Of a stretch of 64,000 nucleotides of DNA, positions 36,702 through 46,084 are shown in pieces. Source of the DNA: an uncultured Arachnia sp. (GTDB taxonomy: Bacteria; Actinomycetota; Actinomycetes; Propionibacteriales; Propionibacteriaceae). Where the stretch lies: NCBI GenBank assembly GCA_934636715.1, contig CAKUBE010000002.1:115222-179221 (forward strand). Reading direction: 5' to 3'. Numbering within the stretch: position 1 is the first letter of the stretch; each line of letters opens with the position of its first letter. Position numbers and translations under genes: made by a program. Below the pieces are notes generated by a model. That model was not told the DNA's origin. It ran no database searches and saw nothing but the letters and a program-made list of their open reading frames with translations.

Positions 36702-36707
36702 TACCAT
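36702..36707 (+). promoter_or_regulatory. -10 box TACCAT, leaderless purU
   Basis: TACCAT, then TGCCCCC (7 nt), then ATG 36715. purN has the same TGCCCCC spacer after its -10. Confidence 0.6.
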
Positions 36708-36714
36708 TGCCCCC

Positions 36715-37554
36715 ATGCATCAGCTCGTCGTCACCCTCGACTGCCCGGACCGGCCCGGCATCGTCCACGCCATCACCGCGGGCATCGTCGCTGCCGGAGG
36801 CAACATCACCGAGTTGCAGCAGTTCTCCTCGCCGGACTCCGGCCACTTCTTCACGCGCATCGAGGTCGACGGCGCGGAGGCCGGCGTGCTGACCCGCGCC
36901 ATCGAGGAGACGACCGCCGGGTTCGACGCCCGCCTGCGCGTCGACGACGCCCAGCGCCCCACCCGAACGCTGATCCTCGCGTCGAAGGCCGGGCACGCCT
37001 TGAACGACCTGCTGTTCCGCTGGCAGGGCGGCGACCTGCCCATCGACGTCGTCGGCATCATGGCCAACCACGACGTGCTGTCGCCGATGGCCGAGTTCTA
37101 TCGCGTCCCCTTCACGAGCCGCGCCGTGACCGCGGAGACGAAGGCCGCGTTCGAGGACGAGGTGCGCCGCGTCGTCGAGGAGCGCGAGGTGGAGCTCGTC
37201 GTGCTGGCGCGCTACATGCAGATCCTCACGCCCGAGTTGTGCGAGTTCCTCGCCGGCCGCGCCATCAACATCCACCACTCGTTCCTGCCGGGCTTCAAGG
37301 GCGCGAACCCGTACCGCCAGGCGCACACGCGCGGCGTGAAGCTGATCGGCGCGACGGCGCACTTCGTCACGGGCGACCTGGACGAGGGGCCGATCATCGA
37401 GCAGAACGTCGTGCGCGTCGACCACACCATGGACGTGGCGAAGCTGGTCCGCAAGGGGCAGGCCCAGGAGTCGCAGACCCTCGCGGAGGCGGTCCGCCTG
37501 TTCGCCGAGCACCGCGTGCTCGCCGACGGCGACCGCACCGTCATCTTCCGCTGA
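36715..37554 (+). CDS. purU: Formyltetrahydrofolate deformylase
   Basis: A protein of 279 aa. An N-terminal ACT domain (about 3-80, VVTLDCPDRPGIVHAITAGI) precedes a formyltransferase-like hydrolase domain with Asn/His/Asp catalytic residues in INIHHSFLPGFKGANPY and GDLDEGPIIEQ. It releases formate from 10-formyl-THF, balancing the folate pool; the enzyme draws on the same pool as purN, purH and folD in this window. The next gene starts 12 bp downstream. Confidence 0.96.
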   Translation: MHQLVVTLDCPDRPGIVHAITAGIVAAGGNITELQQFSSPDSGHFFTRIEVDGAEAGVLTRAIEETTAGFDARLRVDDAQRPTRTLILASKAGHALNDLLFRWQGGDLPIDVVGIMANHDVLSPMAEFYRVPFTSRAVTAETKAAFEDEVRRVVEEREVELVVLARYMQILTPELCEFLAGRAINIHHSFLPGFKGANPYRQAHTRGVKLIGATAHFVTGDLDEGPIIEQNVVRVDHTMDVAKLVRKGQAQESQTLAEAVRLFAEHRVLADGDRTVIFR

Positions 37555-37566
37555 GGCCGGCCGACG

Positions 37567-38889
37567 ATGGGAGCGGACATCGCGCTGGTCTTCCTGTTCA
37601 TCCTCGTGGGCGGCGTGTTCGCCGCCGCGGAGATGGCGATGGTCACGCTGCGCGAGTCGCAGATCAGGCAGCTCGCCACCAAGGGCACGCGCGGCCGCGC
37701 GATCGAGTCGCTGACCTCGAACCCCAACCTCTTCCTCTCGTCGGTGCAGATCGGCGTGACGGTCTCCGGGTTCCTGTCGGCCGCGTTCGGCGGCGCGACG
37801 ATCGCCGAGGCGCTCTCGCCGGTGTTCGTGCGCTGGGGGCTGCCGGTCTCGGTGGCCCACCCGGTGGCGCTGGTGCTGGTCACCGTCGTCATCTCCTATT
37901 TCTCCATCGTGATCGGCGAGCTGACTGCCAAGCGGCTCGCCATGCAGCGCGCCGAGGTGTTCGCGCTCGCCCTCGCCCCGCTGGTCGCGGGCATCGCGCG
38001 GTTCACCCGCCCCGTGATCTGGTTCCTCGACCGCTCCACCAACTTCCTCGTCCGGCTGCTCGGCGGCGATCCGCACCTGGCGAAGGACCAGGTCAGCGAC
38101 GAGGAGCTGCGGGCGATGGTGTCGTCGTCGGCGACGCTGGGCGCGGAGGAGCAGCGGATCGTCGACGAGGTGTTCGCCGCCGGTGAGCGCACCCTGCGGG
38201 AGGTGATGGTGCCGCGCACGGAGGTCGACTTCCTGCCCGCCGACATGCCCATCGCGCAGGCCTACCGCGAGGTGCGCGGCGCGGCCCACTCCCGCTACCC
38301 GGTCACCGACGGCGGCGCGGACCGGATCGTCGGATTCCTGCACATCCGCGACCTCATGGAGGTCGAGGGCCGCGACCGCGACCGGACGGTGCGCAGCCTC
38401 GCGCGCGAGGTGCTCTCGCTGCCCGAGACGGTCAGGATCCTGCGCGCGCTGTCGTCGATGCGCGCGGCGCGCTCCCACCTGGCCATCGTCCGCGACGAGT
38501 ACGGCGGCACCGCGGGGATCGTCACCATCGAGGATCTCGTGGAGGAGCTGATCGGCGAGATCACCGACGAATACGACGAGGACCCCGGCAGGGAGGAGGC
38601 TCGGGAGATCGACGAGATCGACGGGCTCACCACGATCGAGGAGTTCGCCGACCTCGTCGGCCACGTGCTCCCGGACGGCCCCTACGACACCGTCGCCGGA
38701 TACGTCATGGCCCGCCTGGGAGCGCTGCCGCAGCTGGGCGACGAGGTCACGGTCGTGCTGCTTCCCGACGGCGACCCCGAGGGCGAGGGCGCCCTCTTCA
38801 CGTTCACGGTGGCGCAGCTCGACGGCCGCCGCGCGGCCCGGATCGGGCTCAGCCGGGGCCCGCTTCCCGAGGCGGTGACGGATGGCTGA
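37567..38889 (+). CDS. CNNM/CorC-family membrane protein with CBS pair
   Basis: A protein of 440 aa. A DUF21/CNNM membrane domain (about 1-185, starting MGADIALVFLFILVGGVFAA) is followed by two CBS domains (about 205-330, VMVPRTEVDFLPAD and HLAIVRDEYGGTAGIVTIED) and a CorC/HlyC C-terminal domain (about 350-432). The family exports magnesium or related divalent cations. Database names such as hemolysin are historical. It is 12 bp after purU and overlaps the next gene by 8 bp; a shared promoter is likely but no functional link is evident. Confidence 0.92.
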   Translation: MGADIALVFLFILVGGVFAAAEMAMVTLRESQIRQLATKGTRGRAIESLTSNPNLFLSSVQIGVTVSGFLSAAFGGATIAEALSPVFVRWGLPVSVAHPVALVLVTVVISYFSIVIGELTAKRLAMQRAEVFALALAPLVAGIARFTRPVIWFLDRSTNFLVRLLGGDPHLAKDQVSDEELRAMVSSSATLGAEEQRIVDEVFAAGERTLREVMVPRTEVDFLPADMPIAQAYREVRGAAHSRYPVTDGGADRIVGFLHIRDLMEVEGRDRDRTVRSLAREVLSLPETVRILRALSSMRAARSHLAIVRDEYGGTAGIVTIEDLVEELIGEITDEYDEDPGREEAREIDEIDGLTTIEEFADLVGHVLPDGPYDTVAGYVMARLGALPQLGDEVTVVLLPDGDPEGEGALFTFTVAQLDGRRAARIGLSRGPLPEAVTDG

Positions 38890-40090
38890 CGACGGGCTCG
38901 CGCTGCTCACGGGGCCGGAGGTGGGCCCGCTGCTGCGCGCCGCCGTCGCGCACCAGGGCGGCAACCTGGTCAGCTGGGCGCTGGAGCACGTCGACTCGGC
39001 GCCGTCGGCGTCCACCACCGCCACCTACCTGGCCACCGTGGCGTGGCCGCACGGCGAGCGCACCGAGCTGCTGGGGGTCAGCGCCCGCACCGGGGAGCTT
39101 TCGCCGTCCGACGAGCGCGCGCACGTCTTCGAGGACGGCACGCGCAGGGTGGCAGTGTGGCTCTACCCGAACGACCCCGACCTGCCGGGGCTGCCCCGCG
39201 CCGCCTACGCGGAGCGGATGGCGGAGGCGCTCGCGCCCGCGCTCGGCGGTCAGCCGCCGGCGGATCGGCTCGCCCTCACGATGATCGGCTACCGGCCGCG
39301 GCGTCGGGCCGTGGTGCGCGTCGACATCGCCGAGCCCGCAGAGACGCTGTACGTCAAGGTGCTCCGGCCGCGGGTCTTCGCCGATATCGTCCGCCGCCAC
39401 ACGCTGCTCCGCGAGGGCGGAATCCCCGCCCCCGAGGTGCTGCTGGCGACCGACGACCAACTGCTCGTCACGCGCGAGCTCCCCGGCGTGCCGCTGGCTC
39501 ACGCCCTGTTCGAGAACGGGGCGCCCTGCCGGCCCGAGGAGATCGTCGAGCTGCTGGATGCGATGCCGCCCGCCGTCTCCCGGCTGGAACGGCGCCCGCC
39601 GTGGGCCGACGCCGTCGGCCACTACGCGCGGATGGTGGCGGCGACGCTGCCCGAGCTCGCCGACGAGCTGTCCCGTCTCGTGGAGCAGATCGTGACCGGC
39701 CTCGCGGCCTACCCGCCGGGCGACGAACCCACGCACGGCGACCTGCACGAGGGGCAGCTGAGCGTGGAGGGCGGCAGGATCGTCGGGATGCTCGACATCG
39801 ACACCATCGGCCCCGGACGACGGGCCGACGACCTGGCCTGCCTCATCGGCCATCTCTCGACCATCCAGCGGATGAACGCCCGCCAGGAGGGGCAGGTCCG
39901 CGACCTCCTCGGGCGCTGGGTGCCTGTCTTCGACAAGCGCGTCGACCCGGTGGAGCTGCGGCTCCGGGCCGCCGCCGTGGTGATCTCGCTCGCCACCGGC
40001 CCGTACCGCAGCCAGGAAACGGACTGGCGCCAGCAGACGGTCTCGATGGTGCGCGCGGCGGGTGCGTTGGTGCGCCAGGTCGTCGCCTGA
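38882..40090 (+). CDS. APH-fold phosphotransferase, unknown substrate
   Basis: A protein of 402 aa of the aminoglycoside phosphotransferase/choline kinase fold. The catalytic loop THGDLHEGQLSVEGG (His-Gly-Asp with Asp base) and the metal-binding MLDIDTIG segment are clear at about 280-305. The N-terminal third (1-120) is less conserved, and YVKVLRPRVFADIVRRH holds the likely ATP-binding lysine. Related actinobacterial proteins are of unknown substrate, and antibiotic resistance should not be assumed. Start ATG 38882 overlaps the CorC-like gene by 8 bp, indicating coupling. Confidence 0.8.
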   Translation: MADDGLALLTGPEVGPLLRAAVAHQGGNLVSWALEHVDSAPSASTTATYLATVAWPHGERTELLGVSARTGELSPSDERAHVFEDGTRRVAVWLYPNDPDLPGLPRAAYAERMAEALAPALGGQPPADRLALTMIGYRPRRRAVVRVDIAEPAETLYVKVLRPRVFADIVRRHTLLREGGIPAPEVLLATDDQLLVTRELPGVPLAHALFENGAPCRPEEIVELLDAMPPAVSRLERRPPWADAVGHYARMVAATLPELADELSRLVEQIVTGLAAYPPGDEPTHGDLHEGQLSVEGGRIVGMLDIDTIGPGRRADDLACLIGHLSTIQRMNARQEGQVRDLLGRWVPVFDKRVDPVELRLRAAAVVISLATGPYRSQETDWRQQTVSMVRAAGALVRQVVA

Positions 40091-40101
40091 TCGGCCAAAA
40101 G

Positions 40102-40161
40102 TACCGTTTCGGTAACGACCGGGCTCTGGGTATAACACGGCAACCCGGTCGGCGCTAGAGT
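40102..40161 (+). promoter_or_regulatory. Promoter region of the nucleoside importer operon
   Basis: A small dyad TACCG-TTT-CGGTA (40102-40114) precedes an extended -10-like TGGGTATAAC (TATAAC at 40131-40136), and a second -10-like TAGAGT lies at 40156-40161. The dyad is a candidate operator. AAGGAGG before GTG 40195 is the ribosome site. Confidence 0.45.
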
Positions 40162-40194
40162 CGTAGTGCCAATTCAATACCAAGGAGGATCTTC

Positions 40195-41316
40195 GTGAAG
40201 AAGTCCATGCTGAGCTTCCTCGCGCTGGCCAGCGCTTCGGCTCTCGCCCTCGCCGGCTGCGCGGAGCCGCCCGGCCAGACCACCAACTCCCCGGCGCCGG
40301 GTGCCACCAACAGCGGTTCCCAGAGCGCCCCACCCGCCACCTCGGACTTCAAGGCCTGCATGGTCTCCGACGCCGGCGGCTTCGACGACAAGTCGTTCAA
40401 CGAGACCGCCTACAACGGCATGATGAAGGCCAAGGACGAGCTGGGCATCGCCGTCGGCGAGATCCAGTCCACCGCCGAGGACCAGTACGCGGGCAACGTG
40501 CAGGCGATGATCGACGCCAACTGCAACCTCGTGATCACCGTGGGCTTCGCGCTCTCCGCCGCCACCGAGGCCGCGGCGAAGCAGAACCCCGACGTCAAGT
40601 TCGCGATCGTCGACTTCGGCAGCTTCGAGGGCGTCGACAACGCCAAGGGCCTGCTGTTCAACACCGCCGAGTCCGCCTTCATGGCCGGCTATGCCGCGGC
40701 CGCGATGACCAAGACCGGCACCGTCGGCACCTTCGGCGGCACCGGGTACCCGACCGTCACCATCTTCATGGACGGCTTCGCCGAGGGCGTCGCCTACCAC
40801 AATGAGAAGAAGAACACGACTGTCAAGCTCGTCGGCTGGGACGCCGAGAAGCAGGACGGCCAGTTCATCGGCGGCAACGCGCCGTTCGACGACGTGCCCG
40901 GCGGCAAGAACACCGCGGCCACGCTGATCTCCCAGGGCGCCGACATCATCATGCCGGTCGCCGGCCCGTCCGGCTCCGGCGCGCTCCAGGCCGCGCAGGA
41001 GAGCAACGGCAAGGTCAGCGCCATCTGGGTCGACACCGACGGCTTCGTCTCGCAGCCCGACTTCGCTCCGGTCATCATGACCTCGGTCGAGAAGGCGATG
41101 GACGTCGCGGTCTTCGACGTGATCAAGGCGGCCAAGGAGGGCACCTTCTCCTCTGATCCCTACGTGGGAACCTTGGAGAATGGCGGCGTCTCGCTCGCCC
41201 CGTTCCACGACTTCGAGGCCAAGATGCCCGAAGGTCTGCAGGCCGAACTGGACCAGGTGAAGGCCGACATCATCAGCGGGACGATCACGATCACCTCGCC
41301 GAGCCAGCCCAAGTAA
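40195..41316 (+). CDS. BMP-family nucleoside-binding lipoprotein
   Basis: A protein of 373 aa from GTG 40195. The lipoprotein signal MKKSMLSFLALASASALALA ends in the lipobox LAGC with Cys22. A Thr/Pro linker leads to the BMP/PnrA fold, with CMVSDAGGFDDKSFNETAYN carrying the aspartates and aromatic position used for nucleoside binding in PnrA. The protein feeds the ABC transporter encoded downstream. Nucleoside specificity is supported by the cytidine and adenosine deaminase genes in the same run. Confidence 0.93.
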   Translation: MKKSMLSFLALASASALALAGCAEPPGQTTNSPAPGATNSGSQSAPPATSDFKACMVSDAGGFDDKSFNETAYNGMMKAKDELGIAVGEIQSTAEDQYAGNVQAMIDANCNLVITVGFALSAATEAAAKQNPDVKFAIVDFGSFEGVDNAKGLLFNTAESAFMAGYAAAAMTKTGTVGTFGGTGYPTVTIFMDGFAEGVAYHNEKKNTTVKLVGWDAEKQDGQFIGGNAPFDDVPGGKNTAATLISQGADIIMPVAGPSGSGALQAAQESNGKVSAIWVDTDGFVSQPDFAPVIMTSVEKAMDVAVFDVIKAAKEGTFSSDPYVGTLENGGVSLAPFHDFEAKMPEGLQAELDQVKADIISGTITITSPSQPK

Positions 41317-41330
41317 GGCTGACACAAGCA

Positions 41331-41360
41331 GGGGAGGGACGCAGCGCGGCGTCCCTCCCC
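41331..41360 (+). terminator. Hairpin between the binding-protein and ATPase genes
   Basis: GGGGAGGGACG (41331-41341) pairs with CGTCCCTCCCC (41350-41360), followed by ACGTTT. As an intra-operon partial terminator it would keep the binding protein in excess over the membrane parts. A -10-like TAGGCT (41392-41397) downstream could restart transcription. Confidence 0.7.
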
Positions 41361-41434
41361 ACGTTTCTGCCGGTATGTCCGAGCCGGCCGTTAGGCTGAT
41401 GGCACGCCAACGCTGGCGAAGGGGAAGGAGTGGG

Positions 41435-42985
41435 GTGACCGTGGCAGGTAGTAAGTCCCCGGTGCTGTCGCTGGACGGCATCACGAAGCGATTCGGCATG
41501 CTGACGGCCAACGACGCGATCAGCATCGACGTCGTCCCGGGGCGGATCCATTGCCTGCTCGGGGAGAACGGCGCGGGCAAGTCCACGCTGATGAACATCC
41601 TCTTCGGCCTGCTCGCTCCCGATGAGGGGGAGATCAGGTTAGGCGAGCAGGTGCTCACGCTCGGCAATCCCAAGCAGGCCATGGCCGCGGGCATCGGCAT
41701 GGTGCACCAGCACTTCATGCTGATCCCCGTGTTCACCGTCGCCGAGAACATGGTGCTCGGGCGCGAACCCGGCACGGCGGGCCTGCTCGACCTGAACGCG
41801 GCCCGCGTCCGGGTCCGCGAGTTGAGCGATCGCTACAACCTCGACGTCGACCCGGACGCGCTGGTCGAGGACCTGCCGGTCGGCATCCAGCAGCGCGTCG
41901 AGATCCTGAAGGCGCTCGCCAACGACGCCACCTACCTCATCTTCGACGAGCCCACCGCGGTGCTGACGCCGCAGGAGATCGACGAGCTCATGCAGGTCAT
42001 GCGCTCCCTCCGCGACGAGGGCCGCGCGATCGTCTTCATCACCCACAAGCTCCGCGAGGTCCGGGCGGTGGCAGACGACATCACCGTCATCCGCCGCGGC
42101 AAGGTCGTCGGCGCCGCCGAACCGAGCGCGCCCGAGGGCGAGCTGGCGGCCATGATGGTCGGTCGGTCCGTCTCGCTCCAGGTGGACAAAGAACCGTCGG
42201 CCCCGGGCGACGAGCGGCTCGTGATCGCCGACCTGACCGTGGCCAGCCCCTCCGGCGCGGTCGCCGTCGACGGGCTGAACCTGAGCGTGCGCGGCGGAGA
42301 GATCGTCTGCATCGCGGGCGTACAGGGCAACGGGCAGACCGAACTGGCGGAGGCGCTGCTCGGCACCATGACCCCGCTGAGCGGCACGGCGACCCTCGAC
42401 GGCGTCGACATCACGCACGCCAGTCCCGCGAAGACCATCAAGGCGGGCCTCGGCTTCGTGCCGGAGGACAGGCACCGCGACGGCTTCGTCGGCGAGTTCA
42501 GCATCGCCGAGAACCTCGTGCTCAACAATCTCGATGCGTACTCCCGCAACGGCTCGCTGCAGCTGAAGGCCATCGCCGACAACGCGGAGGCCCGCATCCG
42601 GGAGTTCGACATCCGGTCCGAGTCGTACGCGCAACCCGTGAACGCGCTGTCCGGTGGCAATCAGCAGAAGGTGGTGCTGGCGCGCGAGCTGTCCCGACCG
42701 CTGTCACTGCTGCTGGCCAGCCAGCCCACCCGCGGCGTCGACGTCGGTGCCATCGAGTTCCTGCACAAACGCATCGTCGAGGAGCGCGACGTGGGCACCG
42801 CGGTGCTGATCGTGTCGACGGAGCTGGAGGAGGTCGAGTCGCTGGCCGATCGGATCGCCGTGATGTACCGCGGCACGATCGTCGGCATCGTCGGCCCCGA
42901 CACCCCGCGCGACGTGCTCGGCCTCATGATGGCCGGGGTCAGCTACGAGGACGCCGTCGCCACGGTGGAGGAGAGCCATGAGTGA
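41435..42985 (+). CDS. Nucleoside ABC transporter ATP-binding protein (double domain)
   Basis: A protein of about 516 aa with two ABC domains, as in sugar/nucleoside importers of the NupA/RbsA kind. The first domain has GENGAGKSTLMNILFG and LIFDEPTAVLTPQE. The second has a relaxed Walker A GVQGNGQTELAEALLG and signature LSGGNQQKVVLAREL. Its Walker B position reads LLLASQPTRGVD, with A-S-Q where D-E-P is usual, so the second site is probably inactive. The start is uncertain: GTG 41435 is 4 nt and GTG 41441 is 10 nt after AAGGAG. The stop overlaps the first permease. Confidence 0.9.
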   Translation: MTVAGSKSPVLSLDGITKRFGMLTANDAISIDVVPGRIHCLLGENGAGKSTLMNILFGLLAPDEGEIRLGEQVLTLGNPKQAMAAGIGMVHQHFMLIPVFTVAENMVLGREPGTAGLLDLNAARVRVRELSDRYNLDVDPDALVEDLPVGIQQRVEILKALANDATYLIFDEPTAVLTPQEIDELMQVMRSLRDEGRAIVFITHKLREVRAVADDITVIRRGKVVGAAEPSAPEGELAAMMVGRSVSLQVDKEPSAPGDERLVIADLTVASPSGAVAVDGLNLSVRGGEIVCIAGVQGNGQTELAEALLGTMTPLSGTATLDGVDITHASPAKTIKAGLGFVPEDRHRDGFVGEFSIAENLVLNNLDAYSRNGSLQLKAIADNAEARIREFDIRSESYAQPVNALSGGNQQKVVLARELSRPLSLLLASQPTRGVDVGAIEFLHKRIVEERDVGTAVLIVSTELEEVESLADRIAVMYRGTIVGIVGPDTPRDVLGLMMAGVSYEDAVATVEESHE

Positions 42986-44156
42986 CAACGTGCGGGCCCG
43001 TCCCGCCTGGGTGCAGACGACCATCATCACGGTGGCGTCGATGCTGCTGGCGTTCGTCGTCGCCGCGATCATCATGGTGATCTCGGATGCGGAGGTCGCC
43101 GCGAAGTGGGCCTACTTCTTCAGCCGGCCGGGCGACGCGCTCGGTGCCAGCTGGGACAAGATCGCCTCCACCTTCTACGCCATGTGGTACGGCTCGATGG
43201 GCAACTGGGTCAACATCACGAACACGACGGCGGAGGCCACGCCGCTGATCGCCGCGGGCCTCGCCGTCGCGATCGCGTTCCGCGCCGGGTTGTTCAACAT
43301 CGGCGCGCAGGGACAGGCGATGGTCGCGGCCCTCGCCGCCGCCTACGCCGGCTTCGCCATCAAGGGGCTGCCGATCTTCGTGCATCTGCCGCTGGTGATC
43401 CTCGTCGGCCTCATCGTCGGCGCGATCTGGGGCGGCATCGTCGGCGTGCTGAAGGCCCGCACCGGTGCGCATGAGGTCATCCTCACGATCATGCTGAACT
43501 ACATCGCCGCCAACCTGCTCGCGTACCTGATGCTGCAGAAGGCCTTCCAGGCGCCGGGCCGCAACGACCCCATCTCGCCTGTGCTCGAGTGGACCGCGAC
43601 CATGCCGCGGCTGGCGGGCACGCGCCTGCACCTCGGGTTCTTCATCGCGCTGCTGGCGGCGTTCATCGTCTGGTGGCTGCTGGAGCGCACGAAGTTCGGC
43701 GTGCAGCTGAAGGCGGTGGGGCTGAACCCGAACGCCGCCGCCGTGTCCGGAGCGAGCGTGCAGGGCGTCACGATCATCACCATGCTGCTGGCGGGCGCCC
43801 TCGCGGGCCTCGGCGGCGTCATGATGGTCACCGCGCCGCAGCTGCTCACCGGCACCCCCACGCAGATGACGGGAACGATCATCGGGACGCTCGGCTTCGA
43901 CGCCATCACGGTCGCGCTGCTCGGCCGCTCCCGCCCGCTCGGGGTGGTCCTCGCGGGTCTGCTGTTCGGCGCGCTGAAGGCGTCGCGGCGCACCATGATC
44001 ACGATGGCCGGGACGCCGGACAAGCTGACGGACCTGATCCAGGCGCTGATCGTCTTGTTCGTCGCCGCGCCCGCCTTCGTCGTCGCCATCCTTCCGTTCC
44101 TGCGGGAGCGGAAACAGAAGTCCGCGGTCCCGGCGGGGAAGGCGGCCCAGGCATGA
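42978..44156 (+). CDS. Nucleoside ABC transporter permease 1
   Basis: A protein of 392 aa with about 8-9 membrane segments and a BPD_transp_2 domain. The block LTIMLNYIAANLLAYLMLQK and GAQGQAMVAALAAA are typical of NupB/YufP-like permeases. It overlaps the ATPase gene by 8 bp and the second permease by 4 bp. Confidence 0.92.
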   Translation: MSDNVRARPAWVQTTIITVASMLLAFVVAAIIMVISDAEVAAKWAYFFSRPGDALGASWDKIASTFYAMWYGSMGNWVNITNTTAEATPLIAAGLAVAIAFRAGLFNIGAQGQAMVAALAAAYAGFAIKGLPIFVHLPLVILVGLIVGAIWGGIVGVLKARTGAHEVILTIMLNYIAANLLAYLMLQKAFQAPGRNDPISPVLEWTATMPRLAGTRLHLGFFIALLAAFIVWWLLERTKFGVQLKAVGLNPNAAAVSGASVQGVTIITMLLAGALAGLGGVMMVTAPQLLTGTPTQMTGTIIGTLGFDAITVALLGRSRPLGVVLAGLLFGALKASRRTMITMAGTPDKLTDLIQALIVLFVAAPAFVVAILPFLRERKQKSAVPAGKAAQA

Positions 44157-45436
44157 GCGCGGAGACCCTTGTCGTGCAGGCCCGGCAGGTCGAATCGCCC
44201 GAGGCGCGGGCACAGCGCCTCTCCACCGGAATCCTCGTCGTGGTGATCGGCGCGCTCCTCGCGCTGATGGCGTTCACGGTGCAGCACGCCGGCGTCATCG
44301 CGCTGTCGGACGCGTTCGACGAGGTGCAACTGCCGAAGGTCACCCTGCCCGGCACGCCGACGGTGCTCGTCAGCGCGTTGCTCGTCCTGGGCGCGGGGAT
44401 CGGTCTGCTCAGCGGGCGGCTCGACCGCCGCCTCCGCGTGATCGCCGCCGTCGTCGCCGGGCTCGGCGTCCTCGTGGGCTTCGTCGTGTGGGCGGCCGCC
44501 AGCTCGGACCTGCCGTTCACGCTCACGAGCCAGCTCAACCTCACCCTCGAGTACGCGACGCCCCTGTTCTTCGGCGTCCTCGGCGGGGTGCTCGCCGAGC
44601 GGGCGGGTGTGGTCAACATCGCGATCGAGGGCCAGTTCCTCACCGCGGCCTTCACGGCGTCGCTGACCTACTCGCTGACCAAGTCGTTCGTCGCGGCGCT
44701 CTTCGCCGCGGCCCTGGCCAGCGTGTTGATGTCGGGCGTGCTGACGCTGTTCGCGCTGCGGTACTTCGTGGACCACGTCATCATCGGCGTCGTGATCAAC
44801 GTGCTGGCGGCCGGGCTCACCGGGTTCATCTACCAGCAGCTCGTGGAGAAGGATCCGGGCACGTACTCGGCGGTGCGGCCGATGCTCCCGATCGGGGTGC
44901 CGGGCCTGGACAAGATCCCGTTCCTCGGCCCCATCCTGTTCACGCAGCGCCCACTCACGTACATGGCATTCCTCTCCGTCGCGATCGTGTGGTTCCTGCT
45001 CTTCCGCACGAAGTGGGGCCTGCGCGTCCGCTCCGTCGGCGAGCATCCTCACGCGGCCGACACCGTCGGCATCCCCGTGGTGCGCACCAAGACGACGGCA
45101 GTGCTGCTCGGCGGCCTGTTCGCCGGGCTCGGCGGTGCGTACTTCACGATCGGCTCGGTGGGCGCGTTCCAGGAAGGATTGACGGCGGGCAACGGCTTCA
45201 TCGCGCTCGCCGCCGTGATCATGGGCCGCTGGCACCCCGTCTACGGGGCCTTGACCGCGCTGTTCTTCGGCTTCGCCCGTGCGCTTGCGCAGACGACGAA
45301 GCCCCTCCAGCTGCCGATCCCCAGCCACTTCATCGAGATGCTGCCCTACCTGGCGACGATCATCGCGGTGGCGGGCCTGGTCGGCCGGGTCCGCCCACCG
45401 GCGGCGGACGGCGCGCACTTCGTGAAGAGCCACTGA
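44153..45436 (+). CDS. Nucleoside ABC transporter permease 2
   Basis: A protein of 427 aa. The core BPD_transp_2 region (about 110-410) shows LTLEYATPLFFGVLGGVLAE, VVNIAIEGQFLTAAF and GGLFAGLGGAYFTIGSVGAF, as in NupC/YufQ-type permeases. An extra N-terminal part (about 20-110) with three more membrane segments precedes the core. It forms the channel with permease 1. The stop overlaps the cytidine deaminase ATG by one base (TGATG). Confidence 0.92.
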   Translation: MSAETLVVQARQVESPEARAQRLSTGILVVVIGALLALMAFTVQHAGVIALSDAFDEVQLPKVTLPGTPTVLVSALLVLGAGIGLLSGRLDRRLRVIAAVVAGLGVLVGFVVWAAASSDLPFTLTSQLNLTLEYATPLFFGVLGGVLAERAGVVNIAIEGQFLTAAFTASLTYSLTKSFVAALFAAALASVLMSGVLTLFALRYFVDHVIIGVVINVLAAGLTGFIYQQLVEKDPGTYSAVRPMLPIGVPGLDKIPFLGPILFTQRPLTYMAFLSVAIVWFLLFRTKWGLRVRSVGEHPHAADTVGIPVVRTKTTAVLLGGLFAGLGGAYFTIGSVGAFQEGLTAGNGFIALAAVIMGRWHPVYGALTALFFGFARALAQTTKPLQLPIPSHFIEMLPYLATIIAVAGLVGRVRPPAADGAHFVKSH

Positions 45437-45828
45437 TGAGCGTGGACTGGGAGTTCCTGCGCGCGGCGGCGGTCGACGCGTCGACGAGGGCGTATGCGCC
45501 GTACTCGAACTACCGGGTCGGCGCGGCGGCGATCGTCGACGACGGCCGCGTCGTCACGGGATGCAACGTCGAGAACGCGTCCTACGGCGTGGGCCTGTGC
45601 GCGGAGTGCGGCCTGGTGTCGTCCCTGGCGGCGACCGGGGGAGGGCGTTTGGTCGCGTTCACCTGCGTCAATGGCGTCGGCGCGGTGATCACGCCCTGCG
45701 GCCGGTGCCGCCAGCTGCTGAACGAGTTCGGCGGCCCGAGGCTGCTGCTCGAGACCCCCGCAGGCATCCTCACGCTGGACCAGATGCTTCCCCAGGCCTT
45801 CGGCCCGGACGACGTGAACCGCTTGTGA
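45436..45828 (+). CDS. cdd: Cytidine deaminase
   Basis: A protein of 130 aa, the small homotetrameric type. It converts cytidine and deoxycytidine to uridines. The zinc ligands are Cys55 (LCAEC), Cys88 and Cys91 (PCGRC), and Glu57 is the proton shuttle. YAPYSNYRVGAA and GCNVENASYG form the substrate site. Its direct coupling to the permease gene shows that the imported nucleosides are deaminated at once. Confidence 0.95.
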   Translation: MSVDWEFLRAAAVDASTRAYAPYSNYRVGAAAIVDDGRVVTGCNVENASYGVGLCAECGLVSSLAATGGGRLVAFTCVNGVGAVITPCGRCRQLLNEFGGPRLLLETPAGILTLDQMLPQAFGPDDVNRL

Positions 45829-45946
45829 GCACAACCTTCCACGACCCGGGCTGCATGCGACGCCCGGTCCGCCCGCCCCGACTCACCCCGACCCGCTCCG
45901 CCCGGACCGGCCCCACCCCCCGACCCGCCTCACCCCGACCCGACCC
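45829..45946 (+). other. C-rich intergenic stretch after cdd
   Basis: The stretch is mostly C/G with repeated CTCACCCCGACCC units (near 45882 and 45930). No ORF, hairpin with T tract or promoter is recognised. It leads directly into the palindromic repeat. Confidence 0.5.
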
Positions 45947-46018
45947 GTGCACAAATCTCTGTATGCGTGGACGAAGGCCGATATCCGCGTACGTCCACGC
46001 ATACAGAGATTTGTGCAC
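45947..46018. repeat. Palindromic intergenic repeat, copy 2 (upstream of adenosine deaminase)
   Basis: Arms of 27 bp are perfectly complementary: the left arm (45947-45973) begins GTGCACAAATCTCTGTATGC and the right arm (45992-46018) ends GCATACAGAGATTTGTGCAC. The loop is 18 bp. The outer 18 bp match copy 1 at 5263-5335 closely. Confidence 0.9.
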
Positions 46019-46084
46019 GCGGTTGGTATGGCGAAGGCCCGCTAACGTGTTACTCCCGACCCGATCACGGTACGAAGGATCGCA

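Noticed and set aside
38882..40090. Aminoglycoside resistance gene
   Set aside because: Only the general APH fold is visible; it is coupled to a CorC-like gene and has no features of a known resistance enzyme.
45829..45946. CRISPR-like short repeats in the C-rich stretch
   Set aside because: The CTCACCCCGACCC units are irregular, few and lack unique spacers of constant length.
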